Of a DNA stretch of 64,000 nucleotides, positions 1-8,594 are shown one piece after another; position 1 is the first letter of the stretch, and every line of letters starts with the position of its first letter. The position numbers were made by a program, and so were the translations under genes. The notes below the pieces were generated by a model that saw only the letters and a program-made list of their open reading frames with translations, had not been told where the DNA came from and did no database searches. Source of the stretch: Sphingomonas sp. (GTDB lineage: Bacteria; Pseudomonadota; Alphaproteobacteria; Sphingomonadales; Sphingomonadaceae); assembly GCF_026460985.1 (NCBI RefSeq), contig NZ_JAPKNM010000019.1, positions 1-64,000 on the forward strand, written 5' to 3'.

Positions 1-434
1 TCCAGGGGCACGAGAAGGGCTTCTTCATCGGCCCCTCGCTGTTCGACCGGGTCACGCCCGACATGCAATCCTACAAGGAGGAGATCTTCGGCCCCGTCCT
101 CCAGATCGTCCGCGCGCCCGATTTCGAGACCGCGCTCAAGCTCCCCAGCGAGCACCAATACGGCAACGGCGTCGCGATCTTCACCCGCAACGGCCATGCC
201 GCGCGCGAGTTCGCCGCGCGCGTCAATGTCGGCATGGTGGGCATCAACGTGCCCATCCCGGTGCCGGTGGCGTACCATAGCTTCGGCGGGTGGAAGCGCA
301 GCGCGTTCGGCGACGTCAACCAGCACGGCATGGAAGGCGTCCGCTTCTGGACAAAGGTCAAGACCGTGACCCAGCGCTGGCCCGATGGCTCCCCGGATGG
401 GGGGAATGCCTTCGTCATCCCGACAATGGGATAG
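1..434 (+). CDS. mmsA: Methylmalonate-semialdehyde dehydrogenase, C-terminal part (cut by window edge)
   Basis: Only the last 143 codons are present; the reading frame begins at base 3 and runs to TAG. The fragment [14 protein letters not shown] followed by EEIFGPVL and [22 protein letters not shown] is the C-terminal signature of CoA-acylating aldehyde dehydrogenases of the MmsA type. This enzyme converts methylmalonate semialdehyde (from valine) or malonate semialdehyde to propionyl- or acetyl-CoA with NAD. The active-site cysteine lies upstream of the window. The family call is strengthened by the other four valine-branch enzymes in the next 6 kb. A general aldehyde dehydrogenase is the only alternative and fits the context less well. 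Confidence 0.9.
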   Translation, partial: QGHEKGFFIGPSLFDRVTPDMQSYKEEIFGPVLQIVRAPDFETALKLPSEHQYGNGVAIFTRNGHAAREFAARVNVGMVGINVPIPVPVAYHSFGGWKRSAFGDVNQHGMEGVRFWTKVKTVTQRWPDGSPDGGNAFVIPTMG

Positions 435-497
435 TTGCGGATCGACCCGATGCCCGGCAGCGTTGGGCACGCGACCGAGATGACCCGAGGAGCGAAG

Positions 498-1004
498 ATG
501 CGCAACATCGTGACGATCGCCGCGATCCTGTCGCTGGCCGGCTGCGGCGGCGGCGAGCGGATGCCGGCCAACGATACCATCGCCGTGCCGGAGAACGGCA
601 CCGTGACGCTGCCCGCGCCGCCGGAGACGCCCGAGCCCGCGCCGTCCGCCGTCCCCTCGCCGACCGTATCGGCTTCGCCCGACGACGGCGCCGGCATCCC
701 CACCGCGCTGCACGGCCGCTGGGGCCTCGTCCCTGCCGACTGCACGTCGACCGGCGGCGACAATAAGGGGCTGCTGACGATTACCGGCGACACGCTGCGC
801 TTCTACGAATCGGTCGGCACGCTCGGCAAAGTGGTCGAGCGCGATCCGGCCCGGATCGTCGCCGATTTCGCGATGACCGGCGAAGGGCAGGAATGGACCC
901 GCCGGATGGTGCTCGATGCACAGGAGGGCGGGAAGGCGCTCGTCCGCCGCGAGCAGGGTCCCGATGCAATGCTGGGCCTGTTGCGCTACCAAAGGTGCGC
1001 ATGA
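498..1004 (+). CDS. Small lipoprotein of unknown function
   Basis: 168 aa. The start at 498 is chosen because a GAGG Shine-Dalgarno lies just upstream and the protein then begins with a short lipoprotein signal, MRNIVTIAAILSLAGC, with the lipobox cysteine at residue 16; the track start at 435 would bury it. After a Pro/Glu-rich linker the C-terminal half (HGRWGLVPADC...LRYQRCA) looks like one small folded domain with two cysteines. I do not recognise a functional family. It sits between mmsA and a polysaccharide deacetylase and overlaps the latter by four bases (ATGA), so the two are probably cotranslated. Confidence 0.75.
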   Translation: MRNIVTIAAILSLAGCGGGERMPANDTIAVPENGTVTLPAPPETPEPAPSAVPSPTVSASPDDGAGIPTALHGRWGLVPADCTSTGGDNKGLLTITGDTLRFYESVGTLGKVVERDPARIVADFAMTGEGQEWTRRMVLDAQEGGKALVRREQGPDAMLGLLRYQRCA

Positions 1005-1930
1005 TCCGGATCCTCGCCACCACCCTCGCCGCGCTGACCCTCGCGCTCGCTCCCACGGCGAACGCGCAGAAGCGCATCGCCCTCACCTTCGACGATACGC
1101 CGCGCGGCGTCGGCGCCTTCTTCACCAAGGAGGAGCGCGCCAGGCGGCTGATCGCGGGCCTCAGGGAAGCGCGGGTCGAGCAGGCCGCCTTCTTCGTCAA
1201 TCCGGGCAAGGTGGAGAGCCCGGCCGATGCGGCGCTGGTCGACGGCTATGTCCGCGCCGGCCACGTCATCGCCAACCACAGCTTCAGCCACCCGCACCTG
1301 AACCGGCTGGCGGCCGCCGACTATCTCGCAGACCTCGACAAGGCCGAAGCCTGGCTCGCGCCGCGCCCGGGCCACCGCCCCTGGTTCCGCTTCCCGTTCC
1401 TCGACGAGGGCGGCAAGGACAAGGCCAAGCGCGACGAGATCCGCGCCGCGCTCGCGACGCGCGGGCTGACCAACGGCTATGTCACCGCCGAGGGCTCGGA
1501 CTGGAACATGGAGCAGCTCGCGATCGACGCGAAGAAGGCGGGCAAGGCGATCGACATGGCCGGGCTGCGCGACCTCTATGTCGAGACCCACGTCCAGGCC
1601 GCCGACTTCGCCGATGCGCTGATGATCAAGACGATCGGCCGCTCGCCGCCGCATGTCCTGCTTCTTCACGAGACCGATATCGCCGCGCTCTACGTCGCCG
1701 ACCTCGTCAAGGCCCTGCGGACGGATGGCTGGGAGATCGTCACCGCCGACACGGCCTATGCCGATCCGCTCAGGACCGCCGCCCCCGACGTCCCCAGCGC
1801 CAACGGCACGCTCACCGAGCTGCTCGCCTGGGAGAAGGGCCTGCCGGCGCCGCGCTGGTACGAACGCAACGAGATCACCCTCGCCAACCGGCTCTTCGCC
1901 GAGCGCGTGCTGCACGAGAAAGCCCAATGA
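1001..1930 (+). CDS. Exported polysaccharide deacetylase (NodB/CE4 family)
   Basis: 309 aa. The start ATG at 1001 overlaps the preceding stop (ATGA) and is followed by a clean signal peptide ending ANAQ, which supports it over the longer track start. The mature protein opens with the NodB motif TFDDTP (catalytic and metal-binding aspartates at about 31-32) and carries HSFSHPHLN, the His-containing metal motif of carbohydrate esterase family 4. These enzymes remove N- or O-acetyl groups from periplasmic or cell-wall polysaccharides using a divalent metal. The substrate cannot be read from sequence. It lies inside a valine-catabolic gene run and overlaps the acyl-CoA dehydrogenase by ATGA. Confidence 0.85.
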   Translation: MIRILATTLAALTLALAPTANAQKRIALTFDDTPRGVGAFFTKEERARRLIAGLREARVEQAAFFVNPGKVESPADAALVDGYVRAGHVIANHSFSHPHLNRLAAADYLADLDKAEAWLAPRPGHRPWFRFPFLDEGGKDKAKRDEIRAALATRGLTNGYVTAEGSDWNMEQLAIDAKKAGKAIDMAGLRDLYVETHVQAADFADALMIKTIGRSPPHVLLLHETDIAALYVADLVKALRTDGWEIVTADTAYADPLRTAAPDVPSANGTLTELLAWEKGLPAPRWYERNEITLANRLFAERVLHEKAQ

Positions 1931-3072
1931 CCACCCAGTTCGAACTCACCGACGAGCAGCTCCAGATCCAGGAGATGGCGCGGGCATTCACTGCCGATCG
2001 CATCACCCCGCATGCGGCCGAGTGGGACGAGAAGCACATCTTCCCGCGCGAGACGATCAAGGCCGCGGCCGAGCTGGGCTTCGCGTCGATCTACGTCTCC
2101 GAGGAATCGGGAGGGATTGGGCTGGGGCGGCTCGAGGCGGCGCTGATCATGGAGGCGATGGCCTATGGCTGCCCGTCGACCAGCGCGTTCATCTCGATCC
2201 ACAATATGGGCTCGTGGATGATCGACCGGTTCGGCAGCCAGGCGGTCAAGGACAAGTATCTGCCCTCGCTGGTGACGATGGACCGGCTGGCGAGCTATTG
2301 CCTCACCGAGCCCTCGTCGGGCTCCGACGCGGCGGCGCTCAAGACGCGCGCGGTCAGGGACGGCGATCACTATGTTGTCACCGGCACCAAGCAGTTCATC
2401 TCGGGCGGCGGCGAGAACGAAGTCTATGTCACCATGGTCCGCACCGGGGAGGAGGGACCCAAGGGCATCTCGTGCCTCGTCATAGAGAAGGACATGGCGG
2501 GCGTCAGCTTCGGCGCGCAGGAGAAGAAGCTCGGCTGGCATTCGCAGCCGACCGCGCAGGTGATCCTGGAGGAGGTCCACGTACCGGTCGAGAACCTGGT
2601 CGGCGGCGAGGGCGAGGGCTTCCGCATCGCGATGATGGGCCTCGACGGCGGCCGGCTCAACATCGGCGCCTGCTCGCTGGGCGGCGCGCAGCGCTGCCTC
2701 GACGAGGCGATCCAGTATGCGAAGGACCGCCAGCAGTTCGGCAAGGCGATCGCCAATTTCCAGAACAGCCAGTTCACGCTCGCCGACATGGCGACCGAGC
2801 TGGAGGCCGCCCGCGCCCTGCTATATCTGGCCGCCGCCAAGGTCACCGCGGGCGCGCCCGACAAGACCAAGTTCGCCGCGATGGCCAAGCGCCTCGCCAC
2901 CGACACCGGTAGCTCGGTGGTCGACCGCGCGCTCCAGCTGCACGGCGGCTATGGCTATCTCCAGGACTATCCGATCGAGCGCTTCTGGCGCGACCTGCGT
3001 GTCCATTCGATCCTCGAAGGGACCAACCAGGTCATGCGCATGATCGTCGGCCGCGAGCTGACCCGCCAATGA
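1927..3072 (+). CDS. Acyl-CoA dehydrogenase, probably isobutyryl-CoA dehydrogenase
   Basis: 381 aa, the usual length. The start at 1927 overlaps the previous stop (ATGA) and gives the standard N-terminus FELTDEQLQIQEMARAFTADRI. Family marks are CLTEPSSGSDAAALKT, the FAD-contacting RQQFGKAIANFQNSQF, LHGGYGYLQDYPIERFWRD, and ILEGTNQVMR with the catalytic-base glutamate near residue 364. It oxidises a short branched acyl-CoA to the 2-enoyl-CoA and passes electrons to ETF. Isobutyryl-CoA (to methacrylyl-CoA) is inferred from the adjacent hydratase, HIBA-CoA hydrolase, mmsB and mmsA; a 2-methylbutyryl-CoA or general short-chain role is possible. Confidence 0.9.
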   Translation: MTTQFELTDEQLQIQEMARAFTADRITPHAAEWDEKHIFPRETIKAAAELGFASIYVSEESGGIGLGRLEAALIMEAMAYGCPSTSAFISIHNMGSWMIDRFGSQAVKDKYLPSLVTMDRLASYCLTEPSSGSDAAALKTRAVRDGDHYVVTGTKQFISGGGENEVYVTMVRTGEEGPKGISCLVIEKDMAGVSFGAQEKKLGWHSQPTAQVILEEVHVPVENLVGGEGEGFRIAMMGLDGGRLNIGACSLGGAQRCLDEAIQYAKDRQQFGKAIANFQNSQFTLADMATELEAARALLYLAAAKVTAGAPDKTKFAAMAKRLATDTGSSVVDRALQLHGGYGYLQDYPIERFWRDLRVHSILEGTNQVMRMIVGRELTRQ

Positions 3073-3083
3073 TGCGCCTCGCG

Positions 3084-3287
3084 TCAGGCGATGACGACGT
3101 TCGCGGCCTGGGGCCCCTTTGGTCCCAGTATCACGTCGAACTCGACCTGGCACCCCTCCGGAAGGCTGCGGAAGCCCCGCGAATTGATGGCGGAGAAGTG
3201 CACGAACACCTCCTGACCGTCTTCCGCCGCGATGAAGCCGAAGCCCTTCGCGTCGTTGAACCATTTGACCGTGCCTGTGGTGCGCAT
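3084..3287 (-). CDS. Cold-shock protein, CspA family
   Basis: 67 aa single cold-shock domain. RNP1 is KGFGFI and RNP2 is VFVHF, both intact, and the protein starts [14 protein letters not shown] as in typical CspA proteins. It binds single-stranded nucleic acid and acts as an RNA chaperone. It is convergent with the acyl-CoA dehydrogenase (11-bp gap) and divergent from the 3-hydroxyisobutyryl-CoA hydrolase (65 bp), so it breaks the plus-strand valine gene run. Cold or growth-phase induction is family knowledge and is not visible here. Confidence 0.95.
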   Translation of the reverse strand: MRTTGTVKWFNDAKGFGFIAAEDGQEVFVHFSAINSRGFRSLPEGCQVEFDVILGPKGPQAANVVIA

Positions 3288-3352
3288 GGCTTTTCTCCCC
3301 TCTCCTCGCGGTATAGTCCGGAGCTATCGCCGCTACAATCTCGGGGGCCGGC

Positions 3353-4396
3353 ATGACCGACGACGTCCTCACCTTCGTCGAAGGCCGCATCGGCCGCATC
3401 CGGCTCAACCGGCCCAAGGCGCTGCACGCGCTCAACACCGATATGTGCGCCGCGATGCTGGAAGCGCTCGTCGCCTGGCGTGCCGACACCGCGATCGAGG
3501 CGGTGCTGATCGACCATAGCGAAGGCCGCGGCTTCTGCGCGGGCGGCGACATCCGGATGATCGCCGAGAGCGGCGCCGGCGATGGTGCCGCCGCGCGCGA
3601 CTTCTTCCGCACCGAATACCGGCTCAACCACGCGCTGTTCACCTACGCCAAGCCGGTGGTGGCGTTCATGGACGGCATCACCATGGGGGGCGGGGTCGGC
3701 ATCGCGATGCCGGCGCGGTATCGCGTGGCGACGGAGAATACCAAGTTCGCGATGCCCGAGACCGGCATCGGCCTGTTCCCCGACGTCGGCGGCGGCTGGT
3801 ATCTCGCGCGCCTGCCCGGCCATCTCGGCGAGTTCGTCGCGCTCACCGGCGCCCGGCTCGACGGCGCCGAATGCCTCGCGCTCGGCATCGCCACCCACTA
3901 TCTGCCCGCCGCGCGGCTGGGCGAGGCGAAGGAGCGCATCGCCGCCGATCCGCAGTCGATCCCCGTCATCCTCGAAGCGCTTGCCGAATCCGCGCCGGAA
4001 CCCAAGATCCTCGCGCACCGCCCCGCGATCGACCATCTGTTCGCCGGCGATACGGTGGAGAGGATCCTCGCCTCCCTCAAGGCCGATGGAAGCTTCTGGG
4101 CATTGGCACAGCTGGCAACGCTGCGCACCAAGTCGCCCCAGGCATGCAAGGTCTCGCTGCGGCTCGTCCGCAAGGGCCGGCACATGCCGAGCTTCGAGGA
4201 CGAGATGCGCCAGGAATTCGCGGTCGCCAGCCGCGTCGTCCAGCGCCCCGATTTCGCGGAAGGGGTACGCGCGGTGATCGTCGACAAGGACAACGCCCCA
4301 CGCTGGCAGCCCGCCATGCCGGAGGGCGTCACCGACCACGTCATCAACCAGATCTTCGCGCCCCTGCCCGCGGACGAGGAATGGACGCCCATCTAG
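3353..4396 (+). CDS. 3-hydroxyisobutyryl-CoA hydrolase (enoyl-CoA hydratase/isomerase fold)
   Basis: 347 aa, about 90 residues longer than a plain crotonase, as in HIBYL-CoA hydrolases. The crotonase core is clear: RIRLNRPKALHALN, GRGFCAGGDIRMI (oxyanion-hole segment), MDGITMGGGVGIAM and FAMPETGIGLFPDVGGGWYL, the last being characteristic of the hydrolase branch. The C-terminal DEMRQEFAVASRVVQRPDFAEGVRAVIVDKD is also typical. It releases free 3-hydroxyisobutyrate from its CoA ester, feeding the MmsB encoded downstream. The start at 3353 follows a short purine-rich stretch (cgggggccggc). Confidence 0.88.
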   Translation: MTDDVLTFVEGRIGRIRLNRPKALHALNTDMCAAMLEALVAWRADTAIEAVLIDHSEGRGFCAGGDIRMIAESGAGDGAAARDFFRTEYRLNHALFTYAKPVVAFMDGITMGGGVGIAMPARYRVATENTKFAMPETGIGLFPDVGGGWYLARLPGHLGEFVALTGARLDGAECLALGIATHYLPAARLGEAKERIAADPQSIPVILEALAESAPEPKILAHRPAIDHLFAGDTVERILASLKADGSFWALAQLATLRTKSPQACKVSLRLVRKGRHMPSFEDEMRQEFAVASRVVQRPDFAEGVRAVIVDKDNAPRWQPAMPEGVTDHVINQIFAPLPADEEWTPI

Positions 4397-4398
4397 CC

Positions 4399-4475
4399 GT
4401 CTTCCCGGCGGAAGCCGGGATCTCAGGCCGCGCGCACGGCCTGCGGCACGAGGTCCCGGCTTTCGCCGGGATGAC
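4399..4475. repeat. Intergenic paired-hairpin repeat, family F copy 1
   Basis: Two hairpins, CCCGGC-GGAA-GCCGGG and CCCGGC-TTTC-GCCGGG, face each other as an inverted pair; the outer arms read GTCTTCCCGGCGGAAGCCGGGATCTC and, on the other strand, GTCATCCCGGCGAAAGCCGGGACCTC. It fills the gap between two plus-strand valine-pathway genes. A second copy is at 27571-27629. Confidence 0.85.
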
Positions 4476-4489
4476 GAATTGGAGGAATA

Positions 4490-5266
4490 ATGCCCGATTA
4501 CCAGACCATCCTCGTCGAGCAGCGCGGCGCCGTCACGCTCGTCACGCTCAACCGTCCCCAGGCCCTGAACGCGCTCAACAGCCAGGTGCTGTCCGAGTTG
4601 CTCGACGCGATGGCCGCGTTCGATAAGGATTCCTCACAGGGCTGCGCGGTGATCACTGGCAGCGAGAAGGCCTTCGCCGCGGGCGCCGACATCAAGGAGA
4701 TGCAGGCGCAGGGCTTCGCCGACATGTACGGCCATGACTTCTTCGCCGGCTGGGATGCCTTCACCCGCACGCGCAAGCCGGTCATCGCGGCGGTCGCCGG
4801 CTATGCTTTGGGCGGCGGCTGCGAGCTGGCGATGATGTGCGACTTCATCCTCGCCGCGGACAGCGCGAAGTTCGGCCAGCCCGAGATCAAGCTCGCGGTG
4901 TCGCCCGGCATGGGCGGCTCGCAGCGCCTCACCCGCGCCGTGGGCAAGGCCAAGGCGATGGAGATGTGCCTCACCGGCCGGATGATCGACGCCGCCGAGG
5001 CCGAGCGCGCCGGCCTCGTCGCGCGCATCGTCCCCGCCGCCGATCTGGTAGAGGATGCCGTGAAGACCGCCGCGACGATCGCCGGCATGGCGCCGCTCGC
5101 AGCGCTGGCCAACAAGGAGATGGTCAACGCGGCGTACGAGACGACCCTGGCGCAGGGCGTGGCGTTCGAGCGCCGCCTGTTCCACGCCTTGTTCGGTACC
5201 GCGGACCAGAAGGAGGGGATGACGGCGTTCGTCGAGAAACGGCCGGGCAATTGGACGGGGAAATAA
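4490..5266 (+). CDS. Enoyl-CoA hydratase (crotonase)
   Basis: 258 aa, the canonical crotonase length. Visible motifs are [14 protein letters not shown], the oxyanion segment [12 protein letters not shown], and both catalytic glutamates in [11 protein letters not shown] and [22 protein letters not shown]. It adds water across 2-enoyl-CoA; in this cluster the expected reaction is methacrylyl-CoA to 3-hydroxyisobutyryl-CoA. A GGAGG Shine-Dalgarno (ttggaggaata) directly precedes the ATG. It is separated from the HIBYL-CoA hydrolase only by a repeat element, so cotranscription is likely. It could also serve general beta-oxidation. Confidence 0.92.
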   Translation: MPDYQTILVEQRGAVTLVTLNRPQALNALNSQVLSELLDAMAAFDKDSSQGCAVITGSEKAFAAGADIKEMQAQGFADMYGHDFFAGWDAFTRTRKPVIAAVAGYALGGGCELAMMCDFILAADSAKFGQPEIKLAVSPGMGGSQRLTRAVGKAKAMEMCLTGRMIDAAEAERAGLVARIVPAADLVEDAVKTAATIAGMAPLAALANKEMVNAAYETTLAQGVAFERRLFHALFGTADQKEGMTAFVEKRPGNWTGK

Positions 5267-5271
5267 GTATC

Positions 5272-5438
5272 TTCCCTCTCCCGTCGGGAGAGGGTTGCGC
5301 AGACTTAGGTCGGCTTCTTCAGCCGGCCTTAGTCGGAGCTGGGTGAGGGGATCGCCCTATCGATAGCGTATCCCCTCATCCAACTGCGACTAGGCAGCAA
5401 GCTGCCAAGTCTCCGTATCCTTCTCCCTCTGGAGAAGG
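5272..5438. repeat. Intergenic inverted-repeat element, family C-like copy
   Basis: The gap between the hydratase and mmsB begins with CCTCTCCCGTCGGGAGAGG and ends with a CTTCTCCctctGGAGAAG hairpin. Inside it the pair GGGTGAGGGGAT and ATCCCCTCATCC faces inward. The ends resemble the element at 12996-13133, but the middle is longer and more degenerate. No ORF fits here. Confidence 0.65.
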
Positions 5439-5459
5439 TTTATTGGAGAGGACAGGAAA

Positions 5460-6341
5460 GTGGCACGCATCGCATTCATCGGGCTCGGCAACATGGGCGG
5501 TGGGATGGCCGCCAACCTCGCGAAGAACGGCCACGACGTCCGCGCCTTCGACCTATCCGCCGAGGCGCTCGACAAGGCCAAGAAGGCCGGCTGCCTCCCT
5601 GCCGAGAATGCCAACGCAGCGATCGACGGCGCGGAGGCCGTCATTACGATGCTGCCCGCAGGCAAGCATGTCGAAGCGGTCTATACCGACAGCATCCTCC
5701 CCCATGCCGAGCCGCATGCGATCCTGATCGATTGCTCGACGATCGACGTCGCCACCGCGCGCCGCGTCGCCGAGGCGGCGGCCGCGCACGGCCTCGCCGC
5801 GGTCGACGCGCCGGTCTCGGGCGGGATCGCCGCGGCCAATGCGGGCACGCTCACCTTCATGGTCGGCGGCAGCGCGGCGGGATTCGAGCGCGCCGAGCCC
5901 TTCCTGTCGGACATGGGCAAGGCGGTGATCCATGCGGGCAGCAGCGGCGCGGGCCAGGCCGCCAAGATCTGCAACAACATGATGCTCGGCGCGACGATGG
6001 TCGCAACCTGCGAGAGCTTCGCGCTCGCCGAGAAGCTCGGGCTCGACCTCCAGAAGCTCTACGACATCGCCTCGGTGAGCTCGGGCCAGAGCTGGTCGAT
6101 CACCAGCTATTGCCCCGTCCCCGGCGTCGGCCCCGAGACACCCGCCGACCGCGATTACCAGGGCGGGTTCGCCGCCGCGCTGATGCTCAAGGACCTCAAG
6201 CTCGCGCTCGAGGCCGCCGCCAGCGTCGGCGCGCAGACGCCGATGGCCGCGCGCGCCGAGGAACTGTACGAACGCTTCGCCAATGGCGAAGGCGCGACGC
6301 TCGACTTCTCGGGGATCATCCGGATGCTCAAGCGCGGATAA
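5460..6341 (+). CDS. mmsB: 3-hydroxyisobutyrate dehydrogenase
   Basis: 293 aa starting at GTG with an upstream ggagag. The N-terminal Rossmann motif GLGNMGGGMAANLAKNGHDV binds NAD. The substrate motif DAPVSGGIAAANAGTLTFMVGG and the catalytic-lysine segment GQAAKICNNMMLG mark the beta-hydroxyacid dehydrogenase family, and the long C-terminal stretch GGFAAALMLKDLKLALEAA is the HIBADH type. It oxidises 3-hydroxyisobutyrate to methylmalonate semialdehyde, the substrate of MmsA at the window's left edge. It is the last recognisable valine gene in the run. Confidence 0.93.
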   Translation: MARIAFIGLGNMGGGMAANLAKNGHDVRAFDLSAEALDKAKKAGCLPAENANAAIDGAEAVITMLPAGKHVEAVYTDSILPHAEPHAILIDCSTIDVATARRVAEAAAAHGLAAVDAPVSGGIAAANAGTLTFMVGGSAAGFERAEPFLSDMGKAVIHAGSSGAGQAAKICNNMMLGATMVATCESFALAEKLGLDLQKLYDIASVSSGQSWSITSYCPVPGVGPETPADRDYQGGFAAALMLKDLKLALEAAASVGAQTPMAARAEELYERFANGEGATLDFSGIIRMLKRG

Positions 6342-6397
6342 GTGACGCACAGGATCGTCCGCCGCCACGGACATTCGCCAGCGCAGGAGCGTAAGAC

Positions 6398-7477
6398 ATG
6401 CCGATGACGCGAATCCTGCAGCACTGGACCTGGATCGTCCCCGTCGCCGCATGGCTCCTGATCCTGACGAGCAAGGGCGTCACCGTCTCCCCGTTCGTCC
6501 TCGCCGGCGCCTTGATCTTGACCGTCCTCGCCGCGGTCCATCACGCCGAGGTGGTGGCGCACCGCGTCGGCGAGCCCTTCGGCACTTTCCTGCTCGCGGT
6601 CGCGGTGACGATCATCGAGCTCGGGCTGATCCTCACGCTGATGAGCGCCGCCAGCGAGGGCGGCGCGACGCTGGCGCGCGACACCGTCTTCGCCGCGGTG
6701 ATGATCATCCTCAACGGCCTGCTCGGCATCTGCATCCTCGTCGGCGCGATCAAGCATCGCGAGCAGACCTTCCAGCAGACCGGCGTCAGCGCCTCGCTCG
6801 CCGCGCTCTGCGCGCTGACCGTGCTCACGCTCGTCCTGCCCAACTTCACCGTGACCAACCCGGGGCCCAGCTATTCGTCCGCCCAGCTCGGCTTCGTCGC
6901 GGTGGTCTCGTTCCTGCTCTATGCGACCTTCGTCGGCGTGCAGACGGTCCGCCACCGCGACTATTTCCTCCCCCCGCGCGCGGTGACGCTCGACGAGGAC
7001 ATGCACGCCGACCCGCCGACCAACGGGCAGGCCTTTCTCTCGGCGGCGTTGCTCGTCGCCTGCCTGGGCGGAGTCGTGCTGCTGGCCAAGACCCTGGCCT
7101 ATCCGATCGAGAAATGGGTGGTCGCCGCGGGCGCCCCGCTCGCGGTGGTCGGCGTCATCATCGCGGCCTTGGTGCTACTGCCCGAGAGCATCGCGGCGAT
7201 CCGCGCGGCGCTCGCCAACCGGCTCCAGACCAGCCTCAACCTGGGCCTCGGCTCCGCGCTCGCCACGATCGGCCTGACGATACCGGGCGTCGCCACACTG
7301 TCGCTGTTCGCGCACATGCCGATCGCCCTGGGGCTCAACCCGAAGGGCATCGTGCTGCTGTTCCTGACGCTCATCGTGTCGACGCTCTCGCTGGCGACCG
7401 GCCGCACGACGATCCTCCAGGGCGCGATGCACCTCGTCATCCTCGGCGTCTATCTGTTCACCACCGTGGTGCCCTGA
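6398..7477 (+). CDS. chaA: Calcium/cation:proton antiporter, ChaA-like (CaCA superfamily)
   Basis: 359 aa, almost entirely hydrophobic, with roughly ten to eleven membrane spans. The two CaCA alpha repeats are visible: FGTFLLAVAVTIIELGLIL in the N-terminal half and VLLPESIAAIRAALANRLQTSLNLGLGSALATIGLTIPGVA in the C-terminal half, each with the ion-binding glutamate. The family exchanges Ca2+ (and in ChaA Na+ or K+) for protons across the inner membrane. It is preceded by a 56-bp gap after mmsB and has no evident functional partner. The cation specificity is inferred from family resemblance. Confidence 0.88.
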   Translation: MPMTRILQHWTWIVPVAAWLLILTSKGVTVSPFVLAGALILTVLAAVHHAEVVAHRVGEPFGTFLLAVAVTIIELGLILTLMSAASEGGATLARDTVFAAVMIILNGLLGICILVGAIKHREQTFQQTGVSASLAALCALTVLTLVLPNFTVTNPGPSYSSAQLGFVAVVSFLLYATFVGVQTVRHRDYFLPPRAVTLDEDMHADPPTNGQAFLSAALLVACLGGVVLLAKTLAYPIEKWVVAAGAPLAVVGVIIAALVLLPESIAAIRAALANRLQTSLNLGLGSALATIGLTIPGVATLSLFAHMPIALGLNPKGIVLLFLTLIVSTLSLATGRTTILQGAMHLVILGVYLFTTVVP

Positions 7478-7523
7478 CCGCGGGTTAACCCCCTCTTTCC
7501 ACCCGCGCGCATAGGAAGGACAC

Positions 7524-8447
7524 ATGCGCGCAACGATCCTCCTCCTCGCCCTCGCCGCCCCTGCCGCCGCGCAGGAGCGAACCGCCCCCTTCGTCGTCGC
7601 CGAGACGGGACAGGGCTATGCCACGATCGACGAGGCGGTCACCGCGATCCGCGACGATAATGCGACGATCCTGATCGCCCCTGGCACCTATCGCCAGTGC
7701 ACCGTCCAGACCGGCGGCAAGATCGCCTTCAAGGCGCGCCAGCCGGGCACCGTGATCTTCGAGAAGGAAGTGTGCGAGGAAAAGGCCGGCTTCGTGCTGC
7801 GCGGGCGCGGCTCGGCGGTCGATGGCATCGTCTTCCGCGGCTATGCGGTCTCCGACGGCAACGGCGCGGGCATCCGCCATGAGATGGGCGACCTGACGAT
7901 CACCAATTCGATGTTCCTCGACAGCCAGGAAGGCATTCTCGGCGGCGGGCACGAGACGGTGCGCCGGGTCAGCATCGATCGCTCGACCTTCGCCGGGCTC
8001 GGCCAGTGTGAGACCGAGAATTGCAGCCATGCGATCTATCTCGCGGTCGACGGCGAGGTCTCGATCACCCGCTCGCGCTTCGAGCGCGGCACCGGCGGCC
8101 ATTACGTCAAGCTGCGCGCGCGGCGGGTCAACATCACCGATTCGAGCTTCGACGACAGCGCCGGCAGGAAGACCAACTACATGATCGACCTGTCCGAAGG
8201 CGGCACCGGCCTGATCGCGCGCAACACCTTCGTCCAGGGCCGGAGCAAGGACAATCATTCAGGGCTGATCGTGGTGGCGGCGGAGGGGCGGACCTATCCG
8301 TCCGGGGGCCTGCGCATCGAGGACAATGTGGCGAGCATGGCCCCCGGCGCGCCGCCCAACCCGGCGTTCGTGGCGGACCTGAGCGGGTCGACGATCGAGC
8401 TTTCCAACAACAGGCTTGCCGGCATGCGGGCATTCGAGCGGCGGTAA
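7524..8447 (+). CDS. Exported right-handed beta-helix protein
   Basis: 307 aa with a signal peptide (MRATILLLALAAPAAAQ). The body has the spaced Asn/Ser/Gly repeats of a parallel beta-helix (VDGIVFRGYAV, LTITNSMFLDSQEGILGG, VSITRSRFERGTG, VNITDSSFDD, LRIEDNVASM). Such proteins are often polysaccharide lyases or hydrolases, but many are only surface binders, and I see no diagnostic catalytic motif. The opening GQGYATIDEAVTAIRDDNATILIAPGTYRQ is the usual first coil. The stop codon is four bases from a family-A repeat that separates it from convergent phoK. Confidence 0.75.
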   Translation: MRATILLLALAAPAAAQERTAPFVVAETGQGYATIDEAVTAIRDDNATILIAPGTYRQCTVQTGGKIAFKARQPGTVIFEKEVCEEKAGFVLRGRGSAVDGIVFRGYAVSDGNGAGIRHEMGDLTITNSMFLDSQEGILGGGHETVRRVSIDRSTFAGLGQCETENCSHAIYLAVDGEVSITRSRFERGTGGHYVKLRARRVNITDSSFDDSAGRKTNYMIDLSEGGTGLIARNTFVQGRSKDNHSGLIVVAAEGRTYPSGGLRIEDNVASMAPGAPPNPAFVADLSGSTIELSNNRLAGMRAFERR

Positions 8448-8451
8448 TATT

Positions 8452-8588
8452 CCCCTCCCTGCAAGGGAGGGGTTAGGGGTGGGTGAGAAAAGGTCGGGCT
8501 CGATGCCCGGCCTTTTCTGCTCTTCAGCGCATCTCGATGGGCTCGCTGCGCTCGCACCCACCCCCTACCCCTCCCTTGCAGGGAGGGG
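8452..8588. repeat. Family A paired-hairpin element, copy 1 (minus orientation)
   Basis: 137 bp filling nearly the whole 147-bp gap between two convergent genes. The terminal inverted repeat is about 33 bp (CCCCTCCCTGCAAGGGAGGG..., ending GGTGGGT). Inside is a stem AAAAGGTCGGGC-TCGAT-GCCCGGCCTTTT. Read on the minus strand it has the same order of parts as the copies at 16604 and 31709, with loop ATCGA. It is nearly identical inside to 59352-59488. Confidence 0.9.
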
Positions 8589-8594
8589 AGTTTG

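Noticed and set aside
7485-7494. Perfect palindrome GGGTTAACCC between chaA and the beta-helix gene
   Set aside because: Only 10 bp, no second copy at a related gene, and no spacing to another TTAA half; probably chance.
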